From positions 62,001-126,000 of the forward strand of contig NZ_LRPE01000035.1 in assembly GCF_001605885.1 (NCBI RefSeq): DNA of 64,000 nt. The letters are read 5' to 3'. The notes below the pieces were generated by a model that worked only from the letters and a program-made list of their open reading frames with translations, ran no database searches and was not told where the DNA came from. How positions within the stretch are numbered: position 1 is the first letter of the stretch; each line of letters opens with the position of its first letter. The DNA comes from Acinetobacter lactucae (GTDB lineage Bacteria; Pseudomonadota; Gammaproteobacteria; Pseudomonadales; Moraxellaceae). The position numbers and the translations under genes are program-made. Below, one piece after another: positions 45,011-53,003 of this stretch.

Positions 45011-45931
45011 CTATATCTGCAACTCTTCTAATACTATTTTTAATGTTTTAATTGCTGAAGTTCTAAAGATAGTATTACCGTCCATATGCTTATTTTTATC
45101 TGTCCATGCTATTGCTGCAAGACATTGAATCCCGACATAAGTTAGAAACTCCCTTTGGGGTACTACTTCCCCATAAGTCATTTCCCAACCTTGTAGAAAA
45201 GCATGTCTTAACTCTAAATCAGAGAAATCCATATCCAACCAAACGATCTTTGCTAAATCATAAACAGCATCACCAATACGAGCCGCTTCATAATCTAAAA
45301 CACCAGAGATTTTATTATATCTAGTTGCAAGAAGGTTTCGACCAATATAATCACAATGTAAAAGGCTAAACTGAGTTGGTTCCCGCAAGTCTTTCCAATA
45401 TAAAAGCAACTCACTTAGCTCATAACTAAATTCTTTGTAGTCAGCTTTAGCTGGATCAATACGTGACATCCATTTTGTTGTCATTAATTTTAGATGTTCA
45501 TTCCATAAAGTTGGATCTTTTGAAGAATCATCTCGCCCCTTCCAGAATTTCATCTCAAATAAACGAGAAGAACTAATCGCTCGATGAAAACTTCCTAGAG
45601 ATGCGCCTGCCTCTTTTAGTAAGAATAATTTTTCTGTTCTCGAACAATTTCTTAAAATGTTATTTACTGGCTGCCCTTCTAAAGCACTCATTACAACAAC
45701 AAAATAATTTTCCCATTCAAATTGACTTAATAGTTTTGGGGCCAATGAAAACGCTCTAAGCTCATCCAATATTTCACAATATCTTTCATGATCTACTTTA
45801 CGTGTATACATTTTTACAAAGACATATCCTTGAGTAGTTTGTGCTTTGTATACAGTAGCTCCATCTCTATGAGTAACTAAAGTCAATGTCTTTGCTTGAA
45901 TTCTGTTGAGTAAGCCATCTAAATTTTTCAT
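45011..45931 (-). CDS. APH-type phosphotransferase
   Basis: A 306-residue protein of the aminoglycoside/choline kinase-like fold. The nucleotide lysine may be in YVFVKMYTRK (about 40), the catalytic loop is HCDYIGRNLL (about residue 201) and the metal-binding motif is GVLDYEAARIGDAVYDLA (about 219). Substrate cannot be read; resemblance to known aminoglycoside-resistance enzymes is not close enough to claim resistance. It sits in the accessory region close to a tRNA gene. Confidence 0.82.
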   Translation of the reverse strand: MKNLDGLLNRIQAKTLTLVTHRDGATVYKAQTTQGYVFVKMYTRKVDHERYCEILDELRAFSLAPKLLSQFEWENYFVVVMSALEGQPVNNILRNCSRTEKLFLLKEAGASLGSFHRAISSSRLFEMKFWKGRDDSSKDPTLWNEHLKLMTTKWMSRIDPAKADYKEFSYELSELLLYWKDLREPTQFSLLHCDYIGRNLLATRYNKISGVLDYEAARIGDAVYDLAKIVWLDMDFSDLELRHAFLQGWEMTYGEVVPQREFLTYVGIQCLAAIAWTDKNKHMDGNTIFRTSAIKTLKIVLEELQI

Positions 45932-45992
45932 AAGTTATTATTAAATATAAAAGTCATAATTCATATTTATTATGTGCTAAAGAATATAGATA

Positions 45993-46026
45993 AAAAAAAG
46001 CCCTCGTCATTAACAAGGGCTTTTTA
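45993..46026 (-). terminator. terminator after tRNA-Ser
   Basis: Stem AAAAAGCCCT / AGGGCTTTTT on the minus strand, just past the tRNA 3' end, with a T run. Confidence 0.82.
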
Positions 46027-46033
46027 AGAATTT

Positions 46034-46123
46034 TGGCGGAAGCGGTGAGATTCGAACTCACGGAGGACTCACACCCTCGTCGGTTTTCAAGACCGGTGCA
46101 TTAAACCGCTCTGCCACGCTTCC
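46034..46123 (-). tRNA. tRNA-Ser (TGA)
   Basis: A 90-base tRNA with a long variable arm, as expected for serine. The anticodon TGA is at 46087-46089 inside the loop CTTGAAA; the T-loop GTTCGAATC and an encoded CCA (46034-46036) are present. Its 3' end faces the accessory region at 41.8-46 kb, the side on which tRNA-targeted elements insert. Confidence 0.97.
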
Positions 46124-46212
46124 AACGAGCGCTATAATATAAACAAAAACACAAGTTGGCAAATCTTTTATTTAATTTTTAATTCAACCGCTCAAAATAA
46201 ACACAAATCTAT

Positions 46213-46707
46213 TTAATTTTCGGGGTTTTCAGTCTTTTCATAGCGAATTGTATTGATATACCACAGCTTTTTCCCAGATGGCGTGTGTACTTCGATCTCA
46301 TCATCGACTTCTTTACCGAGCAATGCGCGAGCCATTGGCGACTCAATTGAGATATGTTGCGGATGATGATCATAAATTTCATCGATTCCTACAATACGTA
46401 AAGTTTTTTGCTCACCTTCTTCATTTTCAATTTCGACCCAAGCACCAAAGTAAACCTTGCCGTCTTGCTCAGGTGAGTAATCAACAATTTTTAATTCTTC
46501 TAAGCGTTTTCCTAAATAGCGTACACGTCGATCAATTTTTCTAAGGAGCTGCTTATTGTATTGATAATCCGCATTTTCACTACGGTCCCCCAAGCTTGCA
46601 GCCCAGTTTACTTTTTTGGTGATTTCAGGTCGTTCTTCATGCCAAAGTTGTTTTAATTCAGCAACTAATTTGTCATGTCCTGACCGAGTGATTAAGTTAG
46701 ATTTCAT
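46213..46707 (-). CDS. greB: transcription elongation factor GreB
   Basis: A 164-residue Gre factor that rescues backtracked RNA polymerase by stimulating transcript cleavage. The N-terminal coiled coil carries the acidic tip (SLGDRSENADYQYNK, about 43-57), with the C-terminal FKBP-like domain ending SGKKLWYINTIRYE. RIVGIDEIYDHHPQHIS is typical of GreB rather than GreA. Confidence 0.93.
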   Translation of the reverse strand: MKSNLITRSGHDKLVAELKQLWHEERPEITKKVNWAASLGDRSENADYQYNKQLLRKIDRRVRYLGKRLEELKIVDYSPEQDGKVYFGAWVEIENEEGEQKTLRIVGIDEIYDHHPQHISIESPMARALLGKEVDDEIEVHTPSGKKLWYINTIRYEKTENPEN

Positions 46708-46852
46708 GATAAAAAACCACTGTTCAACAACATATCGCTTACAAGATGTAGCATTTTATACCCTATTTTCTCACATCAGAAGTGTATAAATTTTCTTCCT
46801 TAAGAAATTCATGTGTTTATGATGTTATATCGAAGATTTAATTGTACAAAAT

Positions 46853-46881
46853 TTGACATTACTTTTTTTCAATATTATGAT
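46853..46881 (+). promoter_or_regulatory. near-consensus sigma-70 promoter
   Basis: TTGACA (46853-46858), a 17-base spacer and TATGAT (46876-46881). The predicted start is near 46888, about 190 bases before the transglycosylase ATG. Confidence 0.7.
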
Positions 46882-46887
46882 GCGCGC

Positions 46888-46956
46888 AGATTAAATGTTG
46901 AGCATTTTTTAACCCACTCGAAAACTATGTAGATTTTCTACACAGTTTGTTTTTTT
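46888..46956 (+). ncRNA. candidate small RNA of about 69 nt
   Basis: Begins at the predicted start of a strong promoter and ends at a rho-independent terminator-like hairpin (AAACT.TGTAGA / TCTACA.AGTTT with loop TTT, then a run of seven T). No ORF of useful length lies inside. Alternatively the hairpin attenuates the downstream mltF-like gene. Confidence 0.45.
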
Positions 46957-47079
46957 CATTTCATGTCATTTTGAATGACGTCATGACTGCCCACCCCTTA
47001 TTGAATTTATCAACTTTTAGAAGTTATGGCAGCTTTTTGTCTGACTTTTAGGGCATAAATTATCTGTAGCGGAGACAAC

Positions 47080-48192
47080 ATGCACAGTAATTCAAGTTCT
47101 GGGTCGAGGCTTTGCCTTAACTCTTTATTTTCTTCTCTCCCGTTAAAAGCGCTTGCACTCAGTACTATGCTTATTCCATTTCATAGTCTTAATGCAGGTA
47201 AAACCCTACAGTACAATACTGTAGTTAACACAAACACTCTAACTGTTGTTGCAGTAGAAAGCCCGACAACCGTTTTCAAAGAAGATCAGTTTTTACATGG
47301 TTTTGGTTATGACCTAGCGCGTAACTATGCACAGAACCTAAATGTAAAGCTGGACTTTAAAATCGTGGCAGACAATGCCACCGCACTTAGATGGGTTCAG
47401 CAAGGTAAAGCAAACTTTGCGATGACTACAGCAGGTTTAAGCACAATCGAAAACAAAGGTTTGATGTCATTTTCTGCAAGTTGTGGTGACACAACAAATT
47501 TGCAAAAAAATGGTTTAAACCCAGAGTTAAGTTGGGTATTTAAACAGGCAGATGACCCACTCACCCAGACTGCCAGTGGCTTTGTATGCCAAAGTAAGCA
47601 AAATGGTGTGACTCAGCAGCTCGCTTCTTTTTATAACCGCAATGTGGTGAAACCAGAAGCATGGTCAACCATTCAACGTGACTTAAGCACACGTTTACCG
47701 ATCTACAAAGCGAGCTTTAAGCAAAGTGCAGCGAAGTATGATCTAGATTGGCATTTACTTGCCGCAATTGGTTATCAAGAATCATATTTAAAGCCTGAAT
47801 CTGTTTCTCCCACAGGTGTCCGCGGCTTAATGATGCTAACCAATAGCACTGCTCGAGCAATGGGTGTGAGCAATCGTAGTGATCCAACTCAGAGCATTCA
47901 AGGTGGAGCGAAGTATTACGATTTAATGTTAAGTGAGTTTGATAATATTCCATTCCCTGATCGGAACTGGTACGCGCTTGTAGCCTATAACATGGGACCA
48001 GGTGCGGTAAGTCAAATTCAGAAGCGCTTGCGAGCTCAAGGGAAAGACCCAAATCAGTGGGTTAATCTCTACGATTATTTGCAAAGTAATAAAATGCGAA
48101 ATGGTCGATATAAGCAAGCGGTTCAATACGTGACTCGTATTCGTGCTTATCTTGAACATATTAAAACGGCGCAAACACGAATCAATATCTAA
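47080..48192 (+). CDS. MltF-like lytic transglycosylase
   Basis: A 370-residue envelope enzyme. A signal-like N-terminus (to about residue 40) is followed by a shortened solute-binding-like domain (about 50-180, FLHGFGYDLARNYAQ) and a C-terminal SLT domain (about 220-350) with the catalytic glutamate in GYQESYLKPESVSPTGVRG and NWYALVAYNMGPGAV. E. coli MltF is 518 residues; the sensor half is much shorter here. The ATG has GGAGA eight bases upstream. It cleaves peptidoglycan with 1,6-anhydro product formation, as known for the family. Confidence 0.85.
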   Translation: MHSNSSSGSRLCLNSLFSSLPLKALALSTMLIPFHSLNAGKTLQYNTVVNTNTLTVVAVESPTTVFKEDQFLHGFGYDLARNYAQNLNVKLDFKIVADNATALRWVQQGKANFAMTTAGLSTIENKGLMSFSASCGDTTNLQKNGLNPELSWVFKQADDPLTQTASGFVCQSKQNGVTQQLASFYNRNVVKPEAWSTIQRDLSTRLPIYKASFKQSAAKYDLDWHLLAAIGYQESYLKPESVSPTGVRGLMMLTNSTARAMGVSNRSDPTQSIQGGAKYYDLMLSEFDNIPFPDRNWYALVAYNMGPGAVSQIQKRLRAQGKDPNQWVNLYDYLQSNKMRNGRYKQAVQYVTRIRAYLEHIKTAQTRINI

Positions 48193-48235
48193 TTTTTATT
48201 GTTTAAAAGTTGATAAATTCATTGTTTGTACAAAT

Positions 48236-48265
48236 AAAAAGCTTACCTCTTTGGGTAAGCTTTTT
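48236..48265. terminator. bidirectional terminator
   Basis: Stem AAAAAGCTTACC / GGTAAGCTTTTT between the convergent mltF-like and SCP2-domain genes. Confidence 0.88.
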
Positions 48266-48283
48266 ATATGAATTCTTTTAAGT

Positions 48284-48667
48284 TTAAGCAGTATGCTCTA
48301 ATACTTTCTTAAACAAATCTTTTTGTTCTTGGCTTGGCTTAGCTGTTTGTAGAGCCATCAATTGAGACATATCGCCTTGAACTTTAATTTTACCAGTCAT
48401 GAATGCCTGCATAGCAGCAGCCATATCAAACTCTAAAAATACTTTACGTAAAGTTTCAGCATCCATATTTAAAGTTGTTTTGGCATTTGAAGACAAACCT
48501 TTTTGGATTTTACCCCCATCTAAAGCTAACTCGGTATTTCCAGCAGCATCTGTAACTACTAAATTAATTGCCAAATTCGCAAGAGCGGGTGGCAAATTAA
48601 GATCACCTGCTTCAGCAGTTAATTTTTCGACAGTCGCAAACCAATCTTCAGTTAAAAATGCAGGCAT
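48284..48667 (-). CDS. SCP2 sterol-binding domain protein
   Basis: A 127-residue single SCP2 (sterol carrier protein-like) domain with no signal peptide. Family features include NLVVTDAAGNTELALDGG (about 49-66), TTLNMDAETLRKVF and the end region AFMTGKIKVQGDMSQLMAL. Likely a cytoplasmic lipid- or acyl-CoA-binding protein; ligand unknown. Confidence 0.88.
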   Translation of the reverse strand: MPAFLTEDWFATVEKLTAEAGDLNLPPALANLAINLVVTDAAGNTELALDGGKIQKGLSSNAKTTLNMDAETLRKVFLEFDMAAAMQAFMTGKIKVQGDMSQLMALQTAKPSQEQKDLFKKVLEHTA

Positions 48668-48822
48668 GATTCTTCCTCAAATTTATTTGTTCAATTTCTC
48701 TAGTTGCCTATCCAGACAACATCATGTGAAGCAATTCTGCTTGTGGGTTGTTATAGCATGTAATTTAAATTTTGGGCTATGACTTTTTGTACGGAACATT
48801 CATTTTTTAGTATTTTGATACA

Positions 48823-48853
48823 TTAAAGGCACTTGTTTATAAAGTGCCTTTAA
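48823..48853 (-). terminator. terminator after ttcA
   Basis: Stem TTAAAGGCACTT / AAGTGCCTTTAA, 12 bp, just past the ttcA stop. Confidence 0.7.
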
Positions 48854-48871
48854 CATTATCTAGTTTAACGC

Positions 48872-49777
48872 TTATTCAGCCGCGAAGCTTAAGTTGACGA
48901 CATCTAAACGTTTCTTAAGCTCTTCGGGATCTTTAATATCCAACTCACGCTGAGAATCTAGAGCTTCAAAATCGAATAGCTCACGGTCCGCTAATTGAGA
49001 TGGTGATACGTTCTGTAACGCACCGAAAATGCTGTGTAAGCGTTTCGGATATTGTTTATCCCATTCACGTAGCATTTCATTAAGCATGGCACGTTGTAGG
49101 TTTTCCTGCGAACCACAAAGGTTACATGGAATGATTGGGAACTGACGAATCTCGGCATATTTAATAATGTCTTTTTCTTCAACATATGCCAAAGGACGAA
49201 TCAAAATGTTCTTTTTATCTGACGATAAAAGCTTTGGAGGCATCGCCTTTAAGCTTCCGCCATGAAATAGGTTTAAGAAGAACGTCGCGATGATGTCATC
49301 ACGGTGGTGACCTAAAGCAACTTTAGTGGCACCAATCTCTTGTGCAAAGCCATATAAAGAACCACGGCGTAAACGTGAACATACTGCACAGTAGGTTTTA
49401 CCTTCCGGCGTTAAACGTTTAGTAATGGTATAAGTGTCTTTTTCTAAAATGTAATATGGAATGTTGTTCTCTTCCATATAACGAGGCAAAACATCTTCAG
49501 GAAAGCCTGGTTGTTTTTGGTCAAGGTTAACCGCAACCACATCAAAATTAATCGGTGCAATACGCTTAAACTGCAACAAAATATCGAGCAAGGTATAACT
49601 GTCTTTACCACCAGACACACACACCATGACCTTATCGCCATCTTCAATCATATTGAAGTCACGAATAGCATGCCCAACTTGACGGCGAAGCTTCTTGAGC
49701 AAACGGTAATAGGCCGAGCTTGTTGGAAGTTCAGGCTTAAAATTAAATCCCTGATTGGACTCAACTGGCGCGTACAT
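48872..49777 (-). CDS. ttcA: tRNA 2-thiocytidine synthetase TtcA
   Basis: A 301-residue enzyme that thiolates cytidine 32 in some tRNAs using ATP and a [4Fe-4S] cluster. The PP-loop motif is [10 protein letters not shown] (about 57-66), and cluster-ligand cysteines are in [10 protein letters not shown] (about 130) and CNLCGSQ (about 220). The frame opens 12 codons earlier; the ATG at 49777 gives the usual length. The tRNA-Ser gene 2.7 kb away is a coincidence as far as can be seen. Confidence 0.93.
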   Translation of the reverse strand: MYAPVESNQGFNFKPELPTSSAYYRLLKKLRRQVGHAIRDFNMIEDGDKVMVCVSGGKDSYTLLDILLQFKRIAPINFDVVAVNLDQKQPGFPEDVLPRYMEENNIPYYILEKDTYTITKRLTPEGKTYCAVCSRLRRGSLYGFAQEIGATKVALGHHRDDIIATFFLNLFHGGSLKAMPPKLLSSDKKNILIRPLAYVEEKDIIKYAEIRQFPIIPCNLCGSQENLQRAMLNEMLREWDKQYPKRLHSIFGALQNVSPSQLADRELFDFEALDSQRELDIKDPEELKKRLDVVNLSFAAE

Positions 49778-50282
49778 AGACGAGGTATACCCATAAATAA
49801 AAATACGGCGCAATTTTATATGATTCAGAAGAGAATCGCATCAAAAGAATAGTTTCAATTCTTGAAGTCGTCACATTGCTCATGCATGATGCAAAAGACA
49901 TGCTCTAATTTTGACTGAAGCGTTCAAATTTTGTGCAAAATGCTTACTTTTTGGACTTTTCCACAGTTTTCCACAAAACCTGTGGATAAAATTGTGGATT
50001 TCTTCGTACTTGACAAACTGTTTTGACCTTCTGTTAAGGGTTTTATTTAAATTGATCATTTTTTAACCAATGTTTTTTACCATTAATAATCAACATGTTA
50101 TGCAAGTCAATAGAATCATTTTAAAAAAATTTTTTAATTTTTTTTGATGAGCATTCGAACAAATAAGCTTGATTTTTTGAAAGAGTCGAAATAAAAAAAA
50201 TTACACAAATCTTCTTTAAGTAATATTTTTTGATAAACTCTTTTTCAAGTTTTGAGTACCTTAAAATTGTGAATAACATAAA
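49778..50282. other. 505-base divergent intergenic region
   Basis: Between ttcA and the second transglycosylase gene; no gene seen. It holds a tight cluster of DnaA-box-like sites (49957-50001), a TTGACA (50010-50015) just after it and a long AT-rich stretch (50040-50282). Confidence 0.6.
49957..50001. promoter_or_regulatory. cluster of DnaA-box-like 9-mers
   Basis: TTTTCCACA (49957-49965), TTTTCCACA (49967-49975), TGTGGATAA (49981-49989, the reverse complement of the perfect box TTATCCACA) and TGTGGATTT (49993-50001, one mismatch). Two point each way within 45 bases. The first three fit the TTWTNCACA consensus. Confidence 0.6.
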
Positions 50283-51143
50283 ATGAAAAAATCGGTTCAA
50301 TTTCTTATTTCTTGTTCGCTGGGGATGACCAGTTTTATGGTCGGCATAACTTCGAGTTCAGCAGGTCAAATGTATATTTACCAAGATAAAAACGGTAGTA
50401 CATTACTAACTAACCGAAAAAGCTATGATCATTCTCTTAAAAAAGTAAAAGTAACCTATTATCCCGATAGTAATATTCACAGCTATACAAACTGGGGAGC
50501 ATCAGAAGCTTCTGTTCTGCCAAGCTACAACAAGAATAAAAATGCTTTCGATCACATTATTAGACAAGCTGCACAGCAACATGGTGTATCGGAAGGGTTA
50601 ATTAAAGCGGTTATGCACACCGAATCCGGATTTAACGTAAAAGCCCGTTCGCCAGTAGGTGCCCAAGGCTTAATGCAGCTGATGCCAGCTACTGCCCGTC
50701 GTTTTAATGTGTCGAATGCTTATGACCCACAACAAAATATTTTCGCGGGGGCCAAATATTTAAGCTGGTTGCTTAAGCGTTTTAATGGAAATACACAAAT
50801 GGCGCTTGCGGCTTATAATGCAGGTGAAGGTAATGTTGATAAATATGGTGGTATTCCCCCTTTCCGCGAAACGCAAGATTATGTCCGCCGTGTGACAAGC
50901 CGATATCAAAACCTATATGCATCTGGTGCAGGTTTTTCATCTTTTACGAATACTTCAGCTCAAACCGTTTCTCATTCTTCTAATTTGGCAGAAAACACAA
51001 CTGCTCAAATCACGACTCAATCACCGAAGTATTCATCTTCTCGTCAAATCGTGACTCTATCTGACGGTACTTATACAGATGCACCGACTGGCACTTATGT
51101 GACCAACAATGCTACCGCAATCGCCCATATACGCATTGAATAA
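50283..51143 (+). CDS. lytic transglycosylase (SLT domain)
   Basis: A 286-residue secreted protein: signal sequence (about 1-27), a DUF4124-like stretch (MYIYQDKNGSTLLTNRKS), then an SLT domain (about 97-215) with catalytic Glu in MHTESGFNVKARSPVGAQG and the QLMPATARRFNV and ALAAYNAGEGNV motifs. The C-terminal 70 residues are Ser/Thr-rich. It should cleave the peptidoglycan glycan chain in the periplasm. A second, MltF-like enzyme lies 2 kb upstream. Confidence 0.88.
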   Translation: MKKSVQFLISCSLGMTSFMVGITSSSAGQMYIYQDKNGSTLLTNRKSYDHSLKKVKVTYYPDSNIHSYTNWGASEASVLPSYNKNKNAFDHIIRQAAQQHGVSEGLIKAVMHTESGFNVKARSPVGAQGLMQLMPATARRFNVSNAYDPQQNIFAGAKYLSWLLKRFNGNTQMALAAYNAGEGNVDKYGGIPPFRETQDYVRRVTSRYQNLYASGAGFSSFTNTSAQTVSHSSNLAENTTAQITTQSPKYSSSRQIVTLSDGTYTDAPTGTYVTNNATAIAHIRIE

Positions 51144-51401
51144 ACAATGAAGAAGAACTGCGGTTCATAGTTCTATTTAGTTAAGTTCAGATGTTTTAAA
51201 TTGTAATGATCTATTACCTGATCTTTACCATTTTGACGAATTTAGCTAATTATTCCTTAAATTTAGGTACATTCTGATACGTGAAAGAATGTATCAATTC
51301 CTTATTTTTTTCTTGAATTTTTCCCCTAAGCCCCGCATATTAGCTGCATGATTTCGAATTTGTAAATCAGATAACATTTTATTTATAAGAGGATTTTCTC
51401 A

Positions 51402-52307
51402 ATGATGCGGATTGGTTTGTTTTTGCTTACCAACCTCGCGGTACTGGTTGTAGCTGGCATTATTTTGTCACTCTTCGGTGTCGGTAGTTACCATGGCGCG
51501 GGTGGCTTGAATCTAGGCAACCTTTTAGTGATCTGTTTTGTGTTTGGTATGGTGGGATCTTTAATCTCGTTATTCATGTCAAAATGGATGGCTAAGAAAA
51601 CGACCGGTACAGAACTGATCGACCCGAATGCTCCTCGTAACCAAGCTGAAAGCTGGTTATTGCAAACAGTCGCTGAACTTTCTCAACGTGCTGGTATCAA
51701 CATGCCAGAGGTTGGTATTTTTCCATCATATCAATCCAATGCCTTTGCAACAGGCTGGAACAAGAATGATGCCCTAGTTGCCGTTTCCACCGGCTTACTT
51801 GAGCGTATGAACAAAGATGAGCTACGTGCTGTGCTTGCGCACGAGATTGGTCACGTTGCAAATGGTGACATGGTTACCCTAGCGCTCATCCAAGGTGTTG
51901 TGAACGCCTTTGTTATGTTCTTTGCTCGTGTGGTTGGTGACTTCATTGACCGTAATGTCTTTGGTCGTCAAGACGATGAAGCCCCTGGTATGGGTTACTT
52001 CATTATTACCATAGTATTGGATATCGTCTTTGGTATTCTCGCTTCTGCCATTGTGATGTGGTTCTCTCGTTATCGTGAATACCGTGCTGATGAAGCAGGT
52101 GCACGTTTAGCAGGTAAACAAGCAATGATTTCTGCATTATTACGTCTACAAGCTGAGACAGAAATGCCAGATCAAATGCCAAAAGAAATGAAAGCCTTCG
52201 CAATTGCGGAAGGTAAAGAACAAGGCTTTAGCTTAGCTGCTTTGTTCCAAACCCACCCAACAATTGAACAACGTGTGGCAGCTTTACATCAATTAGATTG
52301 CCCATAA
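51402..52307 (+). CDS. htpX: membrane zinc protease HtpX
   Basis: A 301-residue inner-membrane M48 protease of membrane-protein quality control. The zinc site HEIGH is at residues 147-151, with the third ligand in [11 protein letters not shown] (about 227). Two helices precede and two follow the first protease segment. GGATTTTCTCA before the ATG holds a moderate ribosome-binding site. Confidence 0.95.
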   Translation: MMRIGLFLLTNLAVLVVAGIILSLFGVGSYHGAGGLNLGNLLVICFVFGMVGSLISLFMSKWMAKKTTGTELIDPNAPRNQAESWLLQTVAELSQRAGINMPEVGIFPSYQSNAFATGWNKNDALVAVSTGLLERMNKDELRAVLAHEIGHVANGDMVTLALIQGVVNAFVMFFARVVGDFIDRNVFGRQDDEAPGMGYFIITIVLDIVFGILASAIVMWFSRYREYRADEAGARLAGKQAMISALLRLQAETEMPDQMPKEMKAFAIAEGKEQGFSLAALFQTHPTIEQRVAALHQLDCP

Positions 52308-52320
52308 AAGTTTAGTGTAA

Positions 52321-52352
52321 AAATAAAGCCTCCATTTGGAGGCTTTATTTTT
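52321..52352. terminator. bidirectional terminator
   Basis: Perfect 14-bp stem (AAAATAAAGCCTCC / GGAGGCTTTATTTT), loop ATTT, between convergent htpX and the DUF4112 gene. Confidence 0.9.
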
Positions 52353-52354
52353 TA

Positions 52355-52930
52355 TTACATGGTTTGATAGAGACCCCACAGGTAACTTGCGCCCCACCAA
52401 ACTGCTAAACCCATTAAAATCAATACAAACGCGCCTATTAAATCGGGAATATGCAACCATAACCAACTGATAACAGGATTACGCCAGAAAGCTGAATTCT
52501 GCTGCTTCCTTTCGAGTTTTTCATGTAAGTATGGGTGAACAACATGAATATCACTCTGAATCGCATATTCTTCGCGTATATGCGTATGAACCACATCTAG
52601 TGCTTTTCGACTTGGTCGTATAAAAATATCAAAAATAGTCCCAGCAACTGGAACAAATCCGACTACAGCATCTACAACCGCCAGTTTAATGACTGGCGTT
52701 AGCTTATGTTGAGGCACACCAATTTGTTTAGCTTTATAAATCGCATAGCAGGTCAATGCGAAACCAGCAACATCACCCGCCACCGGAATCGTACTCAGCG
52801 CAGCATCGGCACCAATACCTTGCTTTGTAAAAGGAATGCGAACCGCACTGTCCATCATGGTGGCGAACTTAGCCAGATCTCGTTCTAGTGCGATGACCTG
52901 TTGTGCTGTTAATTTTTTTTCTTGAGGCAT
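52355..52930 (-). CDS. DUF4112 membrane protein
   Basis: A 191-residue protein with the DUF4112 core: DSAVRIPFTKQGIGADAALS (about 27-46), then hydrophobic segments with two Pro/Gly-rich turns (IPVAGDVAGF, VGFVPVAGTIFDIF), and a C-terminal membrane helix. Family function unknown. The stop is three bases from the terminator. Confidence 0.85.
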   Translation of the reverse strand: MPQEKKLTAQQVIALERDLAKFATMMDSAVRIPFTKQGIGADAALSTIPVAGDVAGFALTCYAIYKAKQIGVPQHKLTPVIKLAVVDAVVGFVPVAGTIFDIFIRPSRKALDVVHTHIREEYAIQSDIHVVHPYLHEKLERKQQNSAFWRNPVISWLWLHIPDLIGAFVLILMGLAVWWGASYLWGLYQTM

Positions 52931-53003
52931 CTAAATCAAATATATAAAGAGAAAGTTAATCTTAATATACTTGATTTAATGCCTCTTTTTAAATTGTTTA
53001 CTT

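Larger units (their letters stand above)
46708..47079. other. 372-base intergenic region upstream of the mltF-like gene
   Basis: Contains a near-consensus sigma-70 promoter (46853-46881), a terminator-like hairpin (46922-46956) and a 10-bp palindrome ATGACGTCAT (46975-46984). Together these suggest a short transcript separate from the downstream gene. Confidence 0.55.

Noticed and set aside
45011..45931. Acquired aminoglycoside-resistance gene
   Set aside because: Only the general kinase motifs match; the sequence does not resemble any resistance APH that I can recall, and no integron or transposon parts surround it.
41830..46123. CRISPR array or complete insertion sequence in the accessory region
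   Set aside because: No regularly spaced direct repeats, no transposase or integrase frame, and no terminal inverted repeats were found by eye.
49957..50282. Chromosomal replication origin
   Set aside because: DnaA-box-like sites and AT-rich DNA are present, but dnaA, dnaN, rpmH and other origin genes are absent, so it is reported only as a DnaA-box cluster.
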